Shown one piece after another: positions 46,984 to 55,225 of a DNA stretch of 64,000 bases. The first letter of the stretch is position 1; each line of letters opens with the position of its first letter. The stretch comes from Streptomyces roseofulvus (GTDB taxonomy: Bacteria > Actinomycetota > Actinomycetes > Streptomycetales > Streptomycetaceae). The stretch covers positions 2,852,001 to 2,916,000 of the forward strand of contig NZ_BAAAWE010000001.1 of assembly GCF_039534915.1 (NCBI RefSeq), written 5' to 3'. A program made the position numbers and the translations under genes. The notes under the pieces are model-generated. The model was not told where the DNA came from, made no database searches, and saw only the letters and a program-made list of their open reading frames with translations.

Positions 46984-47214
46984 TTACGCCTTCTTGCGGG
47001 ACTTGTCGAGGACCATCACCAGACCGGCGATGACCAGGAACAGCGCCAGCGGGAGCGCCACGAAGAGGCCGAGGGTCTCGACGACCTCCAGCTTGGGGGC
47101 CGGGTCGTCACCGTCGTCGCGGGTCAGCGCGAGCGCGGGGGACGACATGAGCAGCATCATCAGCGTCGTACCGGCCGCGACGGCGCCGGCGCGCAGGGCG
47201 TTCTTCTTGTCCAC
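46984..47214 (-). CDS. Small exported/membrane protein of unknown function
   Basis: A 76-residue protein starting at GTG 47214 (DKKNALRAGAVAAGTTLMML). The first 30 residues look like a signal peptide ending SSPALALT. An acidic stretch (RDDGDDPAPKLE) follows, then one membrane helix at about 47-69 (ETLGLFVALPLALFLVIAGL) and a basic tail (DKSRKKA). The result would be a small single-pass protein with its N-terminus outside. I do not recognise the family. Its stop is close to a bidirectional hairpin and it lies just downstream of malQ on the same strand. Confidence 0.7.
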   Translation of the reverse strand: MDKKNALRAGAVAAGTTLMMLLMSSPALALTRDDGDDPAPKLEVVETLGLFVALPLALFLVIAGLVMVLDKSRKKA

Positions 47215-47234
47215 GGTGCAAAAGTAGCGAACAC

Positions 47235-49331
47235 CTAAACGGCCCGCGCGCCCGGGGGTGCCGTACGGGCTCCGACCCCCTCCGCGACGGTCCGCAGCAG
47301 CGTGTGCGCACGGGCCGAGGCGGCGATCCGCTCCAGCGGGAGCGGCTGCCCGTCGGGCCCCGCCACCGGCAGCCGCCAGTTCGGGTACTCGTCCCAGGTG
47401 CCCGGCAGGTTCTGCGGCCGGCGGTCCCCCACCAGGTCCGGCAGCCACACGCCGACCATCCGGGCCGGGGTGCGGGCCAGGAAGCGGTGGACGGCCAGGA
47501 TCTCGGCCTCCTCGTCGCCCGGGCCCTCCGGGAGCAGCCCGAGCCGCTGCAGGACCGCGCGCCACTCGGCGGTCTCCGCCGCGTCCGCGGCCCGCTCGCG
47601 CGTCAGGTCGCCGGTGAGCAGCCCGAGCCGGTGGCGCAGCAGCACGTGGTCGCCGGAGAGCCGGGCGGCGGTGGACGGCAGGTCGTGGGTGGTGGCGGTG
47701 GCCACGCAGCCGGCCCGCCACGCCTCGGGCGGCAGCGGGGCGCCGCCGCCGTCCCAGTCCCGCTCGAACCAGAGCACGGAGGTGCCGGACACCCCGCGCG
47801 CGGCGAGCGCCTCGCGGACGCCCGGCTCGACGGTGCCCAGGTCCTCGCCGACGACGTGGGCGCCGGCCCGGTGCGCCTCCAGGACGAGGACGGCGAGCAT
47901 CGCCTCGGCGTCGTACCGGACGTAGGTGCCCTCGGTGGGCTCCCGGCCCTCCGGCACCCACCAGAGCCGGAAGAGGCCCATCACGTGGTCGATGCGGAGC
48001 GCCCCCGCGTGCCGCAGGAGCTCGCGCAGCAGACCGCGGTACGGGGCGTACCCGGCGGCGGCGAGGGCGTCGGGGCGCCACGGCGGCAGGCCCCAGTCCT
48101 GGCCTCGGGAGTTGAAGGCGTCGGGCGGGGCGCCGACGGACATCCCGGCGGCGAAGTCGCCCTGCCGGGCCCAGACGTCGGAGCCCTCCGGGTGCACCCC
48201 GACGGCCAGGTCGTGGACGATCCCGACCGCCATGCCGGCCTCCCGGGCCGCGTCGGCGGCCTCGCCGAGCTGCCGGTCCGTCAGCCAGGCGAGCCGGCAG
48301 TGGAAGTCGATCCGCGCGGCCAGCTTGGCGTCGGCGCGGACGGCCGCCCGGGCCCCGTCGGGGGTGCGCAGCTCCTCGGGCCAGGAGCGCCAGTGGGGGC
48401 CGTGGCGTTCGGCGAGGGCCTGGTAGGTGGCGTGGTCCTCCAGGGCGCGGCCGCGCTCGGCGAGGAAGTCGTGGAATTCGGCGCGGCGGCCGGGGCCGAG
48501 CTCGACGGCGGCGACGCGCTCCAGGGCGCGGAGCTTGAGCGCCCAGACGGCGTCCCGGTCGATGGCGGTGCCCTTGCCGAGGACGCTCTCGCGCAGTTCG
48601 GCGGCGGCGGCGAGGATCCGGTCCAGTTCCTCGCGGGGGCCGGGGGCCAGGTGGGCGTACTCGGGGATCCGCTCGATCCGCAGGTGGACGGGGTCCGGGA
48701 AGCGGCGCGAGGAGGGGCGGTACGGGGACGGGTCCGAGGGCGCGCCGGGCACGCCCGCGTGCAGCGGGTTGACCTGGACGAATCCGGCGCCGTGCGCGCG
48801 GCCCGCCCAGGTGACGAGTTCGCGCAGGTCGCCCAGGTCGCCCATGCCCCAGGAGTGCTCGGAGAGCAGCGAGTAGAGCTGGACGAGCAGGCCGTACGCG
48901 CGCGTGGCGGGGGCCGGGACCCGCGCGGGGGCCACGATCAGGGTGGCGCGGGCGGTGCGGCCGTCGGGCGCCTCGGCGTCCACGGTGTGCACGCCGAGCG
49001 GCAGCCGCTCCCAGACGGCGCCGTCGGCGCCGGTGCGGACGGCGCCGGTCTCGGTGGTGATCCGCAGCCGGGTTCCCTCGGGCAGCTCCGGGGGCGGTGC
49101 GGGCGGCCCGTCGCCGGTGTGCCGGACGAGGGTGGGCGGGAGCAGCCGCTCCCGGTCGGCCCGCTCCGCCGCGCCGAGGGAGGCGGCGACCGCCTCCGGG
49201 GTGGTGGCGTCGACCCCGAGGGCGCCGAGCACCGCGACCACGGTGGTCTCGGGCACGGCCCTGGTGACGCCCTCGGACGGGCTGAACTCGGTGGCGACGC
49301 CGTGTCGGGCGGCGAGGCGGGCCAGGGTCAC
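47235..49331 (-). CDS. malQ: 4-alpha-glucanotransferase (GH77)
   Basis: Transfers maltooligosaccharide segments between glucans during maltodextrin and glycogen use. The 698-residue protein has the actinobacterial N-terminal extension of about 150 residues, then SEHSWGMGDLGDLRELVTWA. The catalytic residues are visible: nucleophile in LRIDHVMGLFRLWWVPEG, acid/base in VVGEDLGTVEPG and the stabilising Asp in TTHDLPSTA. GTG 49331 lies one base after the stop of a repeat-protein ORF, so translation may be coupled. Confidence 0.95.
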   Translation of the reverse strand: MTLARLAARHGVATEFSPSEGVTRAVPETTVVAVLGALGVDATTPEAVAASLGAAERADRERLLPPTLVRHTGDGPPAPPPELPEGTRLRITTETGAVRTGADGAVWERLPLGVHTVDAEAPDGRTARATLIVAPARVPAPATRAYGLLVQLYSLLSEHSWGMGDLGDLRELVTWAGRAHGAGFVQVNPLHAGVPGAPSDPSPYRPSSRRFPDPVHLRIERIPEYAHLAPGPREELDRILAAAAELRESVLGKGTAIDRDAVWALKLRALERVAAVELGPGRRAEFHDFLAERGRALEDHATYQALAERHGPHWRSWPEELRTPDGARAAVRADAKLAARIDFHCRLAWLTDRQLGEAADAAREAGMAVGIVHDLAVGVHPEGSDVWARQGDFAAGMSVGAPPDAFNSRGQDWGLPPWRPDALAAAGYAPYRGLLRELLRHAGALRIDHVMGLFRLWWVPEGREPTEGTYVRYDAEAMLAVLVLEAHRAGAHVVGEDLGTVEPGVREALAARGVSGTSVLWFERDWDGGGAPLPPEAWRAGCVATATTHDLPSTAARLSGDHVLLRHRLGLLTGDLTRERAADAAETAEWRAVLQRLGLLPEGPGDEEAEILAVHRFLARTPARMVGVWLPDLVGDRRPQNLPGTWDEYPNWRLPVAGPDGQPLPLERIAASARAHTLLRTVAEGVGARTAPPGARAV

Positions 49332-49332
49332 T

Positions 49333-49608
49333 TCACGCTCCGGGGGACTCCGTGCCGCACCGGGTTCCGGAGGCGGCGGGCTCGCTGATGAGGGGGGCCG
49401 CTCCGGTGAGAGGCGGCTCGCTGGTGAGGGGCGCGGCGCCGGCCTGCGGCGGCTCGCTGGTCAGCGGCGCGGCGGCCGCCCAGGAGGGCTCGCTGGTCAG
49501 CGGCGCGGGGCCGGCCGGTGCGGGCGGGCCGGCGGGCGGGGCGTCGCCGGAGGCGGCCTGGCGCGGGATCCGTATCCGTCCGGACTGGGGGCGGGCGGTC
49601 GTGGTCAC
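49333..49608 (-). CDS. Small repeat-protein ORF coupled to malQ
   Basis: A possible 91-residue protein from GTG 49608, which has a GGGAG site upstream. It begins TTTARPQSGRIRIPRQAASG and contains four 12-residue repeats (APLTSEPSWAAA, APLTSEPPQAGA, APLTSEPPLTGA, APLISEPAASGT). Its stop is one base from the malQ start. No membrane or catalytic features. The repeats and the close coupling argue for a translated leader; GC-rich noncoding repeat DNA is the alternative. I do not recognise it. Confidence 0.45.
   Translation of the reverse strand: MTTTARPQSGRIRIPRQAASGDAPPAGPPAPAGPAPLTSEPSWAAAAPLTSEPPQAGAAPLTSEPPLTGAAPLISEPAASGTRCGTESPGA
49363..49506 (-). repeat. Four tandem 36-bp repeats in the malQ leader
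   Basis: Four in-frame 36-bp units encoding variants of APLTSEP plus five residues. Units 1-3 keep APLTSEP exactly and unit 4 has APLISEP. The number of copies could vary between strains because such repeats slip during replication. Confidence 0.75.
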
Positions 49609-49772
49609 GGGGGTCTCCCGGTTCGTCTCGACGGGTGGTGGCCGGACGGCTGGTCACCGGCGGCCGTGGGTGCGACGAGTGAGAGACCTACCCACCGCGC
49701 CTCTCTTTGCCCCTTTTACCGGGGGAACGTGGCGAAAGGGCGACAGCTCGCCGGAGGTTCACCGGGCAAAGC

Positions 49773-49821
49773 CGACACTTCGCCCCGTCGCATTGACACC
49801 TCCGTGCGACGGGTGGTGTCG
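49773..49821. promoter_or_regulatory. Interrupted dyad in the malQ-GH84 intergenic region
   Basis: ccgtcgca (49785-49792) pairs with tgcgacgg (49805-49812), and cgacac (49773-49778) with gtgtcg (49816-49821). TTGACA lies in the loop at 49793-49798 and could be a -35 element of the GH84 gene. The 297-bp gap holds no other signal that I can see. Confidence 0.35.
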
Positions 49822-49905
49822 TCGTAACCCGCTCGTGACCAACCGGCCGGGCAGGACCCGCCCCTGACGATCCGGCGGGTCCGGGGCCCGGTGAAGGGAG
49901 ACCCC

Positions 49906-52900
49906 GTGACCCCCGTGCGTCCGGGCCGTGGGCCGCGTACGGCGACCGCGGTCGCCGCCGCCGTCATCGGCGGGCTCCTCGGCGGTGCCGTGCCCGGCTC
50001 GGCGGGCGCCGTCCCGCCGCCCGCCGCGGCACCCGACCTGGCCGCCCTGCCCGCGGCCCCCGCGGCCGTTCCCGCCGCCCCGGACGTCCCCGCGCCCCGG
50101 GTCCGTGCCGCGCGCGCGGCGGCGCAGCCCTCGGTGTGGCCCCGGCCGCAGTCGCTGACGGCCGCGGGGCCCGCCGTGCGGCTCGGCGAGCGGGTGACCC
50201 TGGTGGCGGACGAGGACGCCGACCCGGCGGCCCTGGCGGCCGTGCGGAGGCTGCTCGCCGACGCCGGGGTGCGGACCGTGCACGAGGGGCTGCCGGGCGC
50301 GGGTCCGGTGCTGCGTCTGTCGGGGCCGTCCGGCGAGGCGGCGCAGGAGGCGCTGGCCTCCTTCGGGGTGGCCGAGCGGGCCGACCTGCCCCGCGGCGGC
50401 TACCGGCTGGCGACCGGCCGGTTCGGCGGGCGGGACACCGTGGTGCTGGACGGGGTGGGCGAGGACGGCCTGTTCCACGCCGTGCAGACGCTCCGTCAGC
50501 TGCTCGGCGAGGGCCCGGACGGGGTCGGCGGTGAGGTGCCCGGCGTCGTGGTCCGGGACTGGCCCGGCACGGCCGAGCGGGGGCTCGCGGAAGGCTTCTA
50601 CGGCACCCCGTGGACGACCGCACAGCGCCTGGCGATGCTCGACTTCCTGGGCCGCACCAAGCAGAACCGCTACCTCTACGCGCCCGGTGACGACCCGTAC
50701 CGCACGGCGCAGTGGCGCGAGCCGTACCCGGAGGCGCAGCGCGCCGGGTTCCGGGCCATGTCCGAGCGGGCCCTCGCCAACCACGTGACGCTGGGCTGGG
50801 CGGTGGCCCCGGCGCAGTCGATGTGCCTCTCCTCGGACGCGGACGTGGCGGCGCTGGCGCGGAAGCTGGACGCCATGCGGGAGCTCGGCTTCCGCTCCTT
50901 CCAGCTGCAGTTCCCGGACGCCGGGTTCGGCGAGTGGACCTGCGACGAGGACGCCGACGCGTTCGGGCGGGACGCGGCGGGCGCGGCCCGGGCCCACGCG
51001 CGCGTGGCGAACGCGGTGGCCCGGCACCTGTCCGAGCACCATCCGGACGCGGAGCCCCTGACGGTGCTGCCGACGGAGTACTACCAGGAGGGCACCAGCG
51101 AGTACCGTTCGGCGCTCGCGGGCGCGCTCGACGCGCGCGTGCGGGTGGCGTGGACGGGCGTCGGGGTGGTGCCGCGCACCATCACCGGCACCGAACTGGC
51201 CGGGGTGCGGGCGGCCCTGGGCCGGCGGCCGCTGGTCACCATGGACAACTACCCGGTGAACGACTACGCGCAGGACCGGCTCTTCCTGGGGCCCGCCACG
51301 GGCCGGGAGCCCGCGGTCGCGGCCGGTTCGGCCGCCTATCTGGCGCACGCGATGGAGCAGCCGGCCGCCTCCAGGATCCCGCTGTTCACCACCGCCGACT
51401 TCGCCTGGAACCCGCGCGGCTACCGGCCCGCCGAGTCCTGGCGGGCGGCCGTCGCCGACCTGGCGGGACCGGATCCGGCCGCGCGGGCGGCGCTCGACGC
51501 GCTGGCCGGGAACGCGGCCTCGTCGCTCCTCGCCCCGGACGCCGAGTCGGCCGGCCTGAAGCCGCTGATGAAGGCGTTCTGGTCGGCGCGGAGCTCCGGG
51601 ACGGCGGCGGCCCGGGACGCGGCGGGGCGGGAGCTGCGGGCCGCGTTCACGGTGATGCGGGAGGCGCCGGAGCGACTGGCCGGCACGGCGGGCGGGGCGC
51701 TGCGCGCCGAGTCGGGGCCCTGGCTGGAGCAGCTGTCCCGGTACGGGGCGGCGGGCGAGGCGGCCGTCGACATGCTCCTCGCGCAGGCGCGCGGCGACGG
51801 TCCCGCGGCCTGGCAGGCGCAGCTGCGCCTGGAGCCGCTGCGGCCGCGGATCGGGGCGAGCGGGGCGACGGTCGGCGACGGGGTCCTCGACCCGTTCCTG
51901 GACCGGGCGGTGAAGGAGGCGGCGGCCTGGACCGGCGCCGACCGCGACCCGGAGCGTGAGGTGGACCGGGCCGCCGGCTCGTACACGGTGAGGCTGGACC
52001 GGGCGCGGCCGGTGGAGGCGGTGACGGTGCTGACCGGGAAGGCCGCCGGGAAGCCCTCGGGCGACGGGCGGCCGGGGGCGGAACAAACCCCGCACGCGCG
52101 CGTGGAGGCGTTCGTGGCGGGCGAGGGCTGGCGGCCGCTGGGGCCGCTGGACGCGTCGGGCTGGACGCAGACCGAGCTGAAGGGGCTGCGCGCCGAGGCG
52201 CTGCGGATCGTCTGGGACGGCGAGGGCCCGGCGCCCGACGTGCGGTCGCTGGTGCCGTGGTTCGCGGACGGGCCGCGGGCCGGTCTGGAGCTGGCCCGGA
52301 CGGAGACGGACCTGGAGGCCGGCGGCGCGGCGGGCCGGGTGGAGCTGAAGCTGACCGGGAACCGGGCGGCCGGGGTGCGGGGCCCGCTGACCGCGAAGGC
52401 GCCGAAGGGGATCACCGTACGGCTGCCGAAGGAGGCGTCGGTCGAGCGCGGCGGCACGACGACCGTGCCGATGGAGGTGTCGGTGGCGCCGGGCACGCCG
52501 TCCGGGGAGTACCGGGTGCCGGTGGCCTTCGCGGGCGAGGAGCGGGTGCTGACGGTGCGGACCTTCCCGCGGACCGGCGGCCCGGACCTGGCCCGCACGG
52601 CGACGGCCTCCTCGTCCGGCGACGAGACGGCGGACTTCCCGGCCGCGCTGGCGGTGGACGGGGATCCGGCGACCCGCTGGTCCTCGCCGGCGGAGGACGG
52701 CGCCTGGTTCCAGCTGGAGCTGGCCGAGCCGGCCCGGATAGGGCAGGTGGTGCTGCACTGGCAGGACGCGCACGCCGCCCGCTACCGGGTGCAGGTCTCC
52801 GCCGACGGCCGGATCTGGCGGACGGCGGCGACCGTCACGGACGGGCGGGGCGGCCGCGAGTCGGTGCGGATGGACGCGGCGGACACCCGCTTCGTGCGGG

Positions 52901-53112
52901 TGCAGGGCGAGAAGCGGGCGACGCCGTACGGCTACTCGCTCTGGTCGGTGGAGACGTACGCGGTGGCCCAGGAGCCGGCGGCCCCGGAGCAGGCCGACAA
53001 GCCGGACGCGCCCGCGGCGGACGCACCGGAGAAGGAGGCCCCGGAGCAGGCCGCCCCGGAGCAGGACGCGTCGCCGGAGGAGGGCACGCGGGAGGAGGAC
53101 GCCGCTCCCTGA
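49906..53112 (+). CDS. Secreted GH84-like beta-N-acetylhexosaminidase with CBM32 domain; altered catalytic pair
   Basis: A 1,068-residue exported protein (signal peptide about 1-35). Blocks match GH84: GLAEGFYGTPWTTAQRLAML (227-246), TVLPTEYYQEG, VAWTGVGVVPRTITG and VTMDNYPVNDY. At the position where known GH84 enzymes have W-D-D, this reads F-P-D (Phe336-Pro337-Asp338). Only the second Asp is kept; the one that positions the substrate acetamide is replaced by Pro. A C-terminal F5/8-type (CBM32) sugar-binding domain is visible (TASSSGDETADFPAALAVDG), followed by a Pro/Glu/Ala-rich tail. GTG 49906 has GAAGGGAG upstream. It may still cleave N-acetylglucosaminides, but activity is uncertain. Confidence 0.82.
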   Translation: MTPVRPGRGPRTATAVAAAVIGGLLGGAVPGSAGAVPPPAAAPDLAALPAAPAAVPAAPDVPAPRVRAARAAAQPSVWPRPQSLTAAGPAVRLGERVTLVADEDADPAALAAVRRLLADAGVRTVHEGLPGAGPVLRLSGPSGEAAQEALASFGVAERADLPRGGYRLATGRFGGRDTVVLDGVGEDGLFHAVQTLRQLLGEGPDGVGGEVPGVVVRDWPGTAERGLAEGFYGTPWTTAQRLAMLDFLGRTKQNRYLYAPGDDPYRTAQWREPYPEAQRAGFRAMSERALANHVTLGWAVAPAQSMCLSSDADVAALARKLDAMRELGFRSFQLQFPDAGFGEWTCDEDADAFGRDAAGAARAHARVANAVARHLSEHHPDAEPLTVLPTEYYQEGTSEYRSALAGALDARVRVAWTGVGVVPRTITGTELAGVRAALGRRPLVTMDNYPVNDYAQDRLFLGPATGREPAVAAGSAAYLAHAMEQPAASRIPLFTTADFAWNPRGYRPAESWRAAVADLAGPDPAARAALDALAGNAASSLLAPDAESAGLKPLMKAFWSARSSGTAAARDAAGRELRAAFTVMREAPERLAGTAGGALRAESGPWLEQLSRYGAAGEAAVDMLLAQARGDGPAAWQAQLRLEPLRPRIGASGATVGDGVLDPFLDRAVKEAAAWTGADRDPEREVDRAAGSYTVRLDRARPVEAVTVLTGKAAGKPSGDGRPGAEQTPHARVEAFVAGEGWRPLGPLDASGWTQTELKGLRAEALRIVWDGEGPAPDVRSLVPWFADGPRAGLELARTETDLEAGGAAGRVELKLTGNRAAGVRGPLTAKAPKGITVRLPKEASVERGGTTTVPMEVSVAPGTPSGEYRVPVAFAGEERVLTVRTFPRTGGPDLARTATASSSGDETADFPAALAVDGDPATRWSSPAEDGAWFQLELAEPARIGQVVLHWQDAHAARYRVQVSADGRIWRTAATVTDGRGGRESVRMDAADTRFVRVQGEKRATPYGYSLWSVETYAVAQEPAAPEQADKPDAPAADAPEKEAPEQAAPEQDASPEEGTREEDAAP

Positions 53113-53172
53113 GCGGCGCCCCCGCCTCCGTACCTCCGCCGGACCGGCCCGGGGACGCGGAAGGCCCGGACC

Positions 53173-53736
53173 TCAGCCGGTCGTCAGCACCCCCGCGGGG
53201 GTGTCGGCGACGGAGTCGATCCGGGCCATCGCGTCCTCGGCGCCGTACGGCGTGAGGTAGGGCAGCCACCGTGGGTCCCGGTGGCCGGTGCCGATGATCC
53301 GCCAGGCCAGGCCGGTCGGCGGCGCGGGCTGGTGGCGCAGCCGCCAGCCGATCTCCCTCAGGTGCCGGTCCGCCTTGAGGTGGTTGCAGCGGCGGCAGGC
53401 CGCCACCACGTTCTCCCAGGCGTGCGTCCCGCCCCGGCTGCGCGGGATGACGTGGTCGACGCTGGTCGCCACTCCCCCGCAGTACATGCAGCGGCCGCCG
53501 TCGCGTGCGAACAGGGCCCGGCGGGTCAAGGGAACGGGCCCCCGGTAGGGGACCCGCACGAAGCGCTTCAGCCGTACCACGCTGGGCGCGGGGACGACCT
53601 GATGCTCGCTGTGCAGGAAGGCGCCGGACTCCTCGATACAGAGGGCCTTGTTCTCCAGTACGAGGACGAGTGCGCGGCGGAGCGGTACGACGCCCAGGGG
53701 CTCGTACGACGCGTTGAGGACCAGGACATGCGGCAC
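53173..53736 (-). CDS. HNH endonuclease family protein
   Basis: A 187-residue HNH protein. The zinc knuckle cysteines are Cys83-x2-Cys86 (GRCMYCG) and Cys114-x2-Cys117 (ACRRCN), and the HNH core is SVDHVIPRSRGG (His95) with Asn109 in WENVVAA. The N-terminal VLNASYEPLGVVPLRRALVL block belongs to a widespread solitary actinobacterial family whose DNA target is unknown. GTG 53736 has AGGAGG well placed. No cognate methylase or other restriction gene is nearby. It is convergent with the GH84 gene and divergent from mscS. Confidence 0.9.
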   Translation of the reverse strand: MPHVLVLNASYEPLGVVPLRRALVLVLENKALCIEESGAFLHSEHQVVPAPSVVRLKRFVRVPYRGPVPLTRRALFARDGGRCMYCGGVATSVDHVIPRSRGGTHAWENVVAACRRCNHLKADRHLREIGWRLRHQPAPPTGLAWRIIGTGHRDPRWLPYLTPYGAEDAMARIDSVADTPAGVLTTG

Positions 53737-53994
53737 GGATGCCTCCTATGACGCCGGCGGCGCGTGGCTCGCGCCGGGACGAACTGCTCTCAGTCTCTCC
53801 TCATGCCTGGTCGGAGCGCCACCACGTTCCCGCGATCGCCCGCGCCGTGCCGGACGTGTTCTCGACCACATCGGCATGTCTCCCGGGTATGTGCCCGGGT
53901 GAGGTCGGTCTCTCCCTCGAACAGGGGAACCGTTCCGCATCCGATGCCCCGTTAGGGTGGATGGCCTGCGTACGCGATGCCTGGAGGTTGTCCC

Positions 53995-55062
53995 GTGTCC
54001 TGGTCCGTCCTGGCGGCCGCCACCGATCCCGAGCCCATCCCGGTGACCCTGGACGAGGCGGCCGAGAAGGCCACCGACGCGGCGAGCTGGGTGGAGGAGA
54101 ACTGGTCCACCTGGCTGAACACCGGTCTGCGGATCCTGCTGATCCTGGTCGTCGCCCTGCTGCTGCGGTGGGCCGTCCGCCGCGCCCTGACGAAGCTGAT
54201 CGAGCGGATGAACCGCTCCGCCCAGGCGGTGGAGGGAACGGCGCTCGGCGGGCTCCTCGTCAACGCGGAGCGCCGACGGCAGCGGTCCGAGGCGATCGGC
54301 TCGGTGCTGCGCTCGGTGGCCTCCTTCCTGATCCTGGGCACGGCCGGGCTGATGGTCCTGGGCGCCTTCGACATCGATCTGGCGCCGCTGCTCGCCTCGG
54401 CCGGTGTGGCCGGTGTGGCGATCGGTTTCGGCGCGCGGAACCTGGTGACGGACTTCCTCTCCGGCGTCTTCATGATCCTGGAGGACCAGTACGGCGTCGG
54501 CGACTCGGTGGACGCGGGCGTGGCGTCCGGCGAGGTCGTCGAGGTGGGGCTGCGGGTGACGAAGCTGCGCGGGATCGACGGCGAGATCTGGTACGTGCGC
54601 AACGGCGAGATCAAGCGGATAGGGAACCTCAGCCAGGGCTGGGCGACGGCCTCGGTCGACGTCACGGTCCGGCCGACGGAGGACCTGGACCGGGTGCAGG
54701 GCGTGATCGCGGCGGCCGGCGAGACCATGGCGAAGGACGAGCCGTGGAACGAGCGGCTGTGGGGTCCGGTGGAGGTCCTCGGCCTGACCGAGGTGCTGCT
54801 GGACTCGATGACCGTCCGGGTCTCCGCGAAGACGATGCCGGGCAAGAAGCTGGGCGTCGAGCGCGAGCTGCGCTGGCGGATCAAGCGGGGGCTGGACGAG
54901 GCCGGCATCCGGATCGTCGGCGGGCTGCCCGCGCAGGCGGAGGAGCCGGCGCCGGCCGACCCGACGGCCGGCATGGCGGCCCCCTCGGTCTTCTCCAGCG
55001 CCACCTCCCCGCAGTCGGCGGCGGCCACGCCGCTGCCGCGGACGGACCTCAACAAGCCCTGA
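53995..55062 (+). CDS. MscS-family mechanosensitive ion channel
   Basis: A small-conductance channel of 355 residues that opens on membrane stretch and releases solutes under hypo-osmotic shock. Three helices are visible: about 43-61, 103-122 and the pore-lining 127-148 with the glycine/alanine-rich LLASAGVAGVAIGFGARNLV. The beta domain (FLSGVFMILEDQYGVGDSV) and a C-terminal alpha/beta domain follow. GTG 53995 has GGAGG upstream. An Ala/Pro-rich tail (about 315-355) is likely disordered. It stands alone between the HNH gene and csnR. Confidence 0.94.
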   Translation: MSWSVLAAATDPEPIPVTLDEAAEKATDAASWVEENWSTWLNTGLRILLILVVALLLRWAVRRALTKLIERMNRSAQAVEGTALGGLLVNAERRRQRSEAIGSVLRSVASFLILGTAGLMVLGAFDIDLAPLLASAGVAGVAIGFGARNLVTDFLSGVFMILEDQYGVGDSVDAGVASGEVVEVGLRVTKLRGIDGEIWYVRNGEIKRIGNLSQGWATASVDVTVRPTEDLDRVQGVIAAAGETMAKDEPWNERLWGPVEVLGLTEVLLDSMTVRVSAKTMPGKKLGVERELRWRIKRGLDEAGIRIVGGLPAQAEEPAPADPTAGMAAPSVFSSATSPQSAAATPLPRTDLNKP

Positions 55063-55082
55063 GCCGCCGCCCCGCCCGCCCT

Positions 55083-55126
55083 CGACACCCCCGCCGGTAA
55101 CGCTTCGGTTGCCGTCGGGGGTGTCG
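55083..55126 (+). terminator. Terminator of mscS
   Basis: Inverted repeat cgacacccccg (55083-55093) and cgggggtgtcg (55116-55126), 21 bp after the stop. Confidence 0.8.
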
Positions 55127-55140
55127 TGCGTGTGCGGGTA

Positions 55141-55198
55141 TTGACGCCCCGCCGACGCCCGCCCTACCGTCCTCCCCATCGGATAGGAAACTTTCCTA
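55141..55198 (+). promoter_or_regulatory. Promoter and CsnR operator of the csn operon
   Basis: TTGACG (55141-55146), an 18-bp spacer and TACCGT (55165-55170) form a plausible sigma-70 promoter. The perfect 15-bp palindrome TAGGAAA-c-TTTCCTA (55184-55198) lies just downstream, where a bound repressor would block transcription. CsnR of S. lividans is known to bind a GGAAA-N-TTTCC-type palindrome. Confidence 0.8.
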
Positions 55199-55225
55199 AC
55201 AGTGTGGAAGGCAGGTGCGACCGTG

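Noticed and set aside
49363..49506. The 36-bp repeats as a CRISPR-like array
   Set aside because: The units abut with no spacers and keep one reading frame, as in a protein repeat.
49759..52773. A 1,004-codon minus-strand frame opposite the GH84 gene
   Set aside because: Antisense shadow with Arg/Pro/Gly-rich product.
55184..55198. The csnR palindrome as a DasR site
   Set aside because: DasR sites have an ACTGGTCTAGACCA-type pattern; TAGGAAA-c-TTTCCTA fits the CsnR/ROK palindrome and the adjacent gene is ROK.
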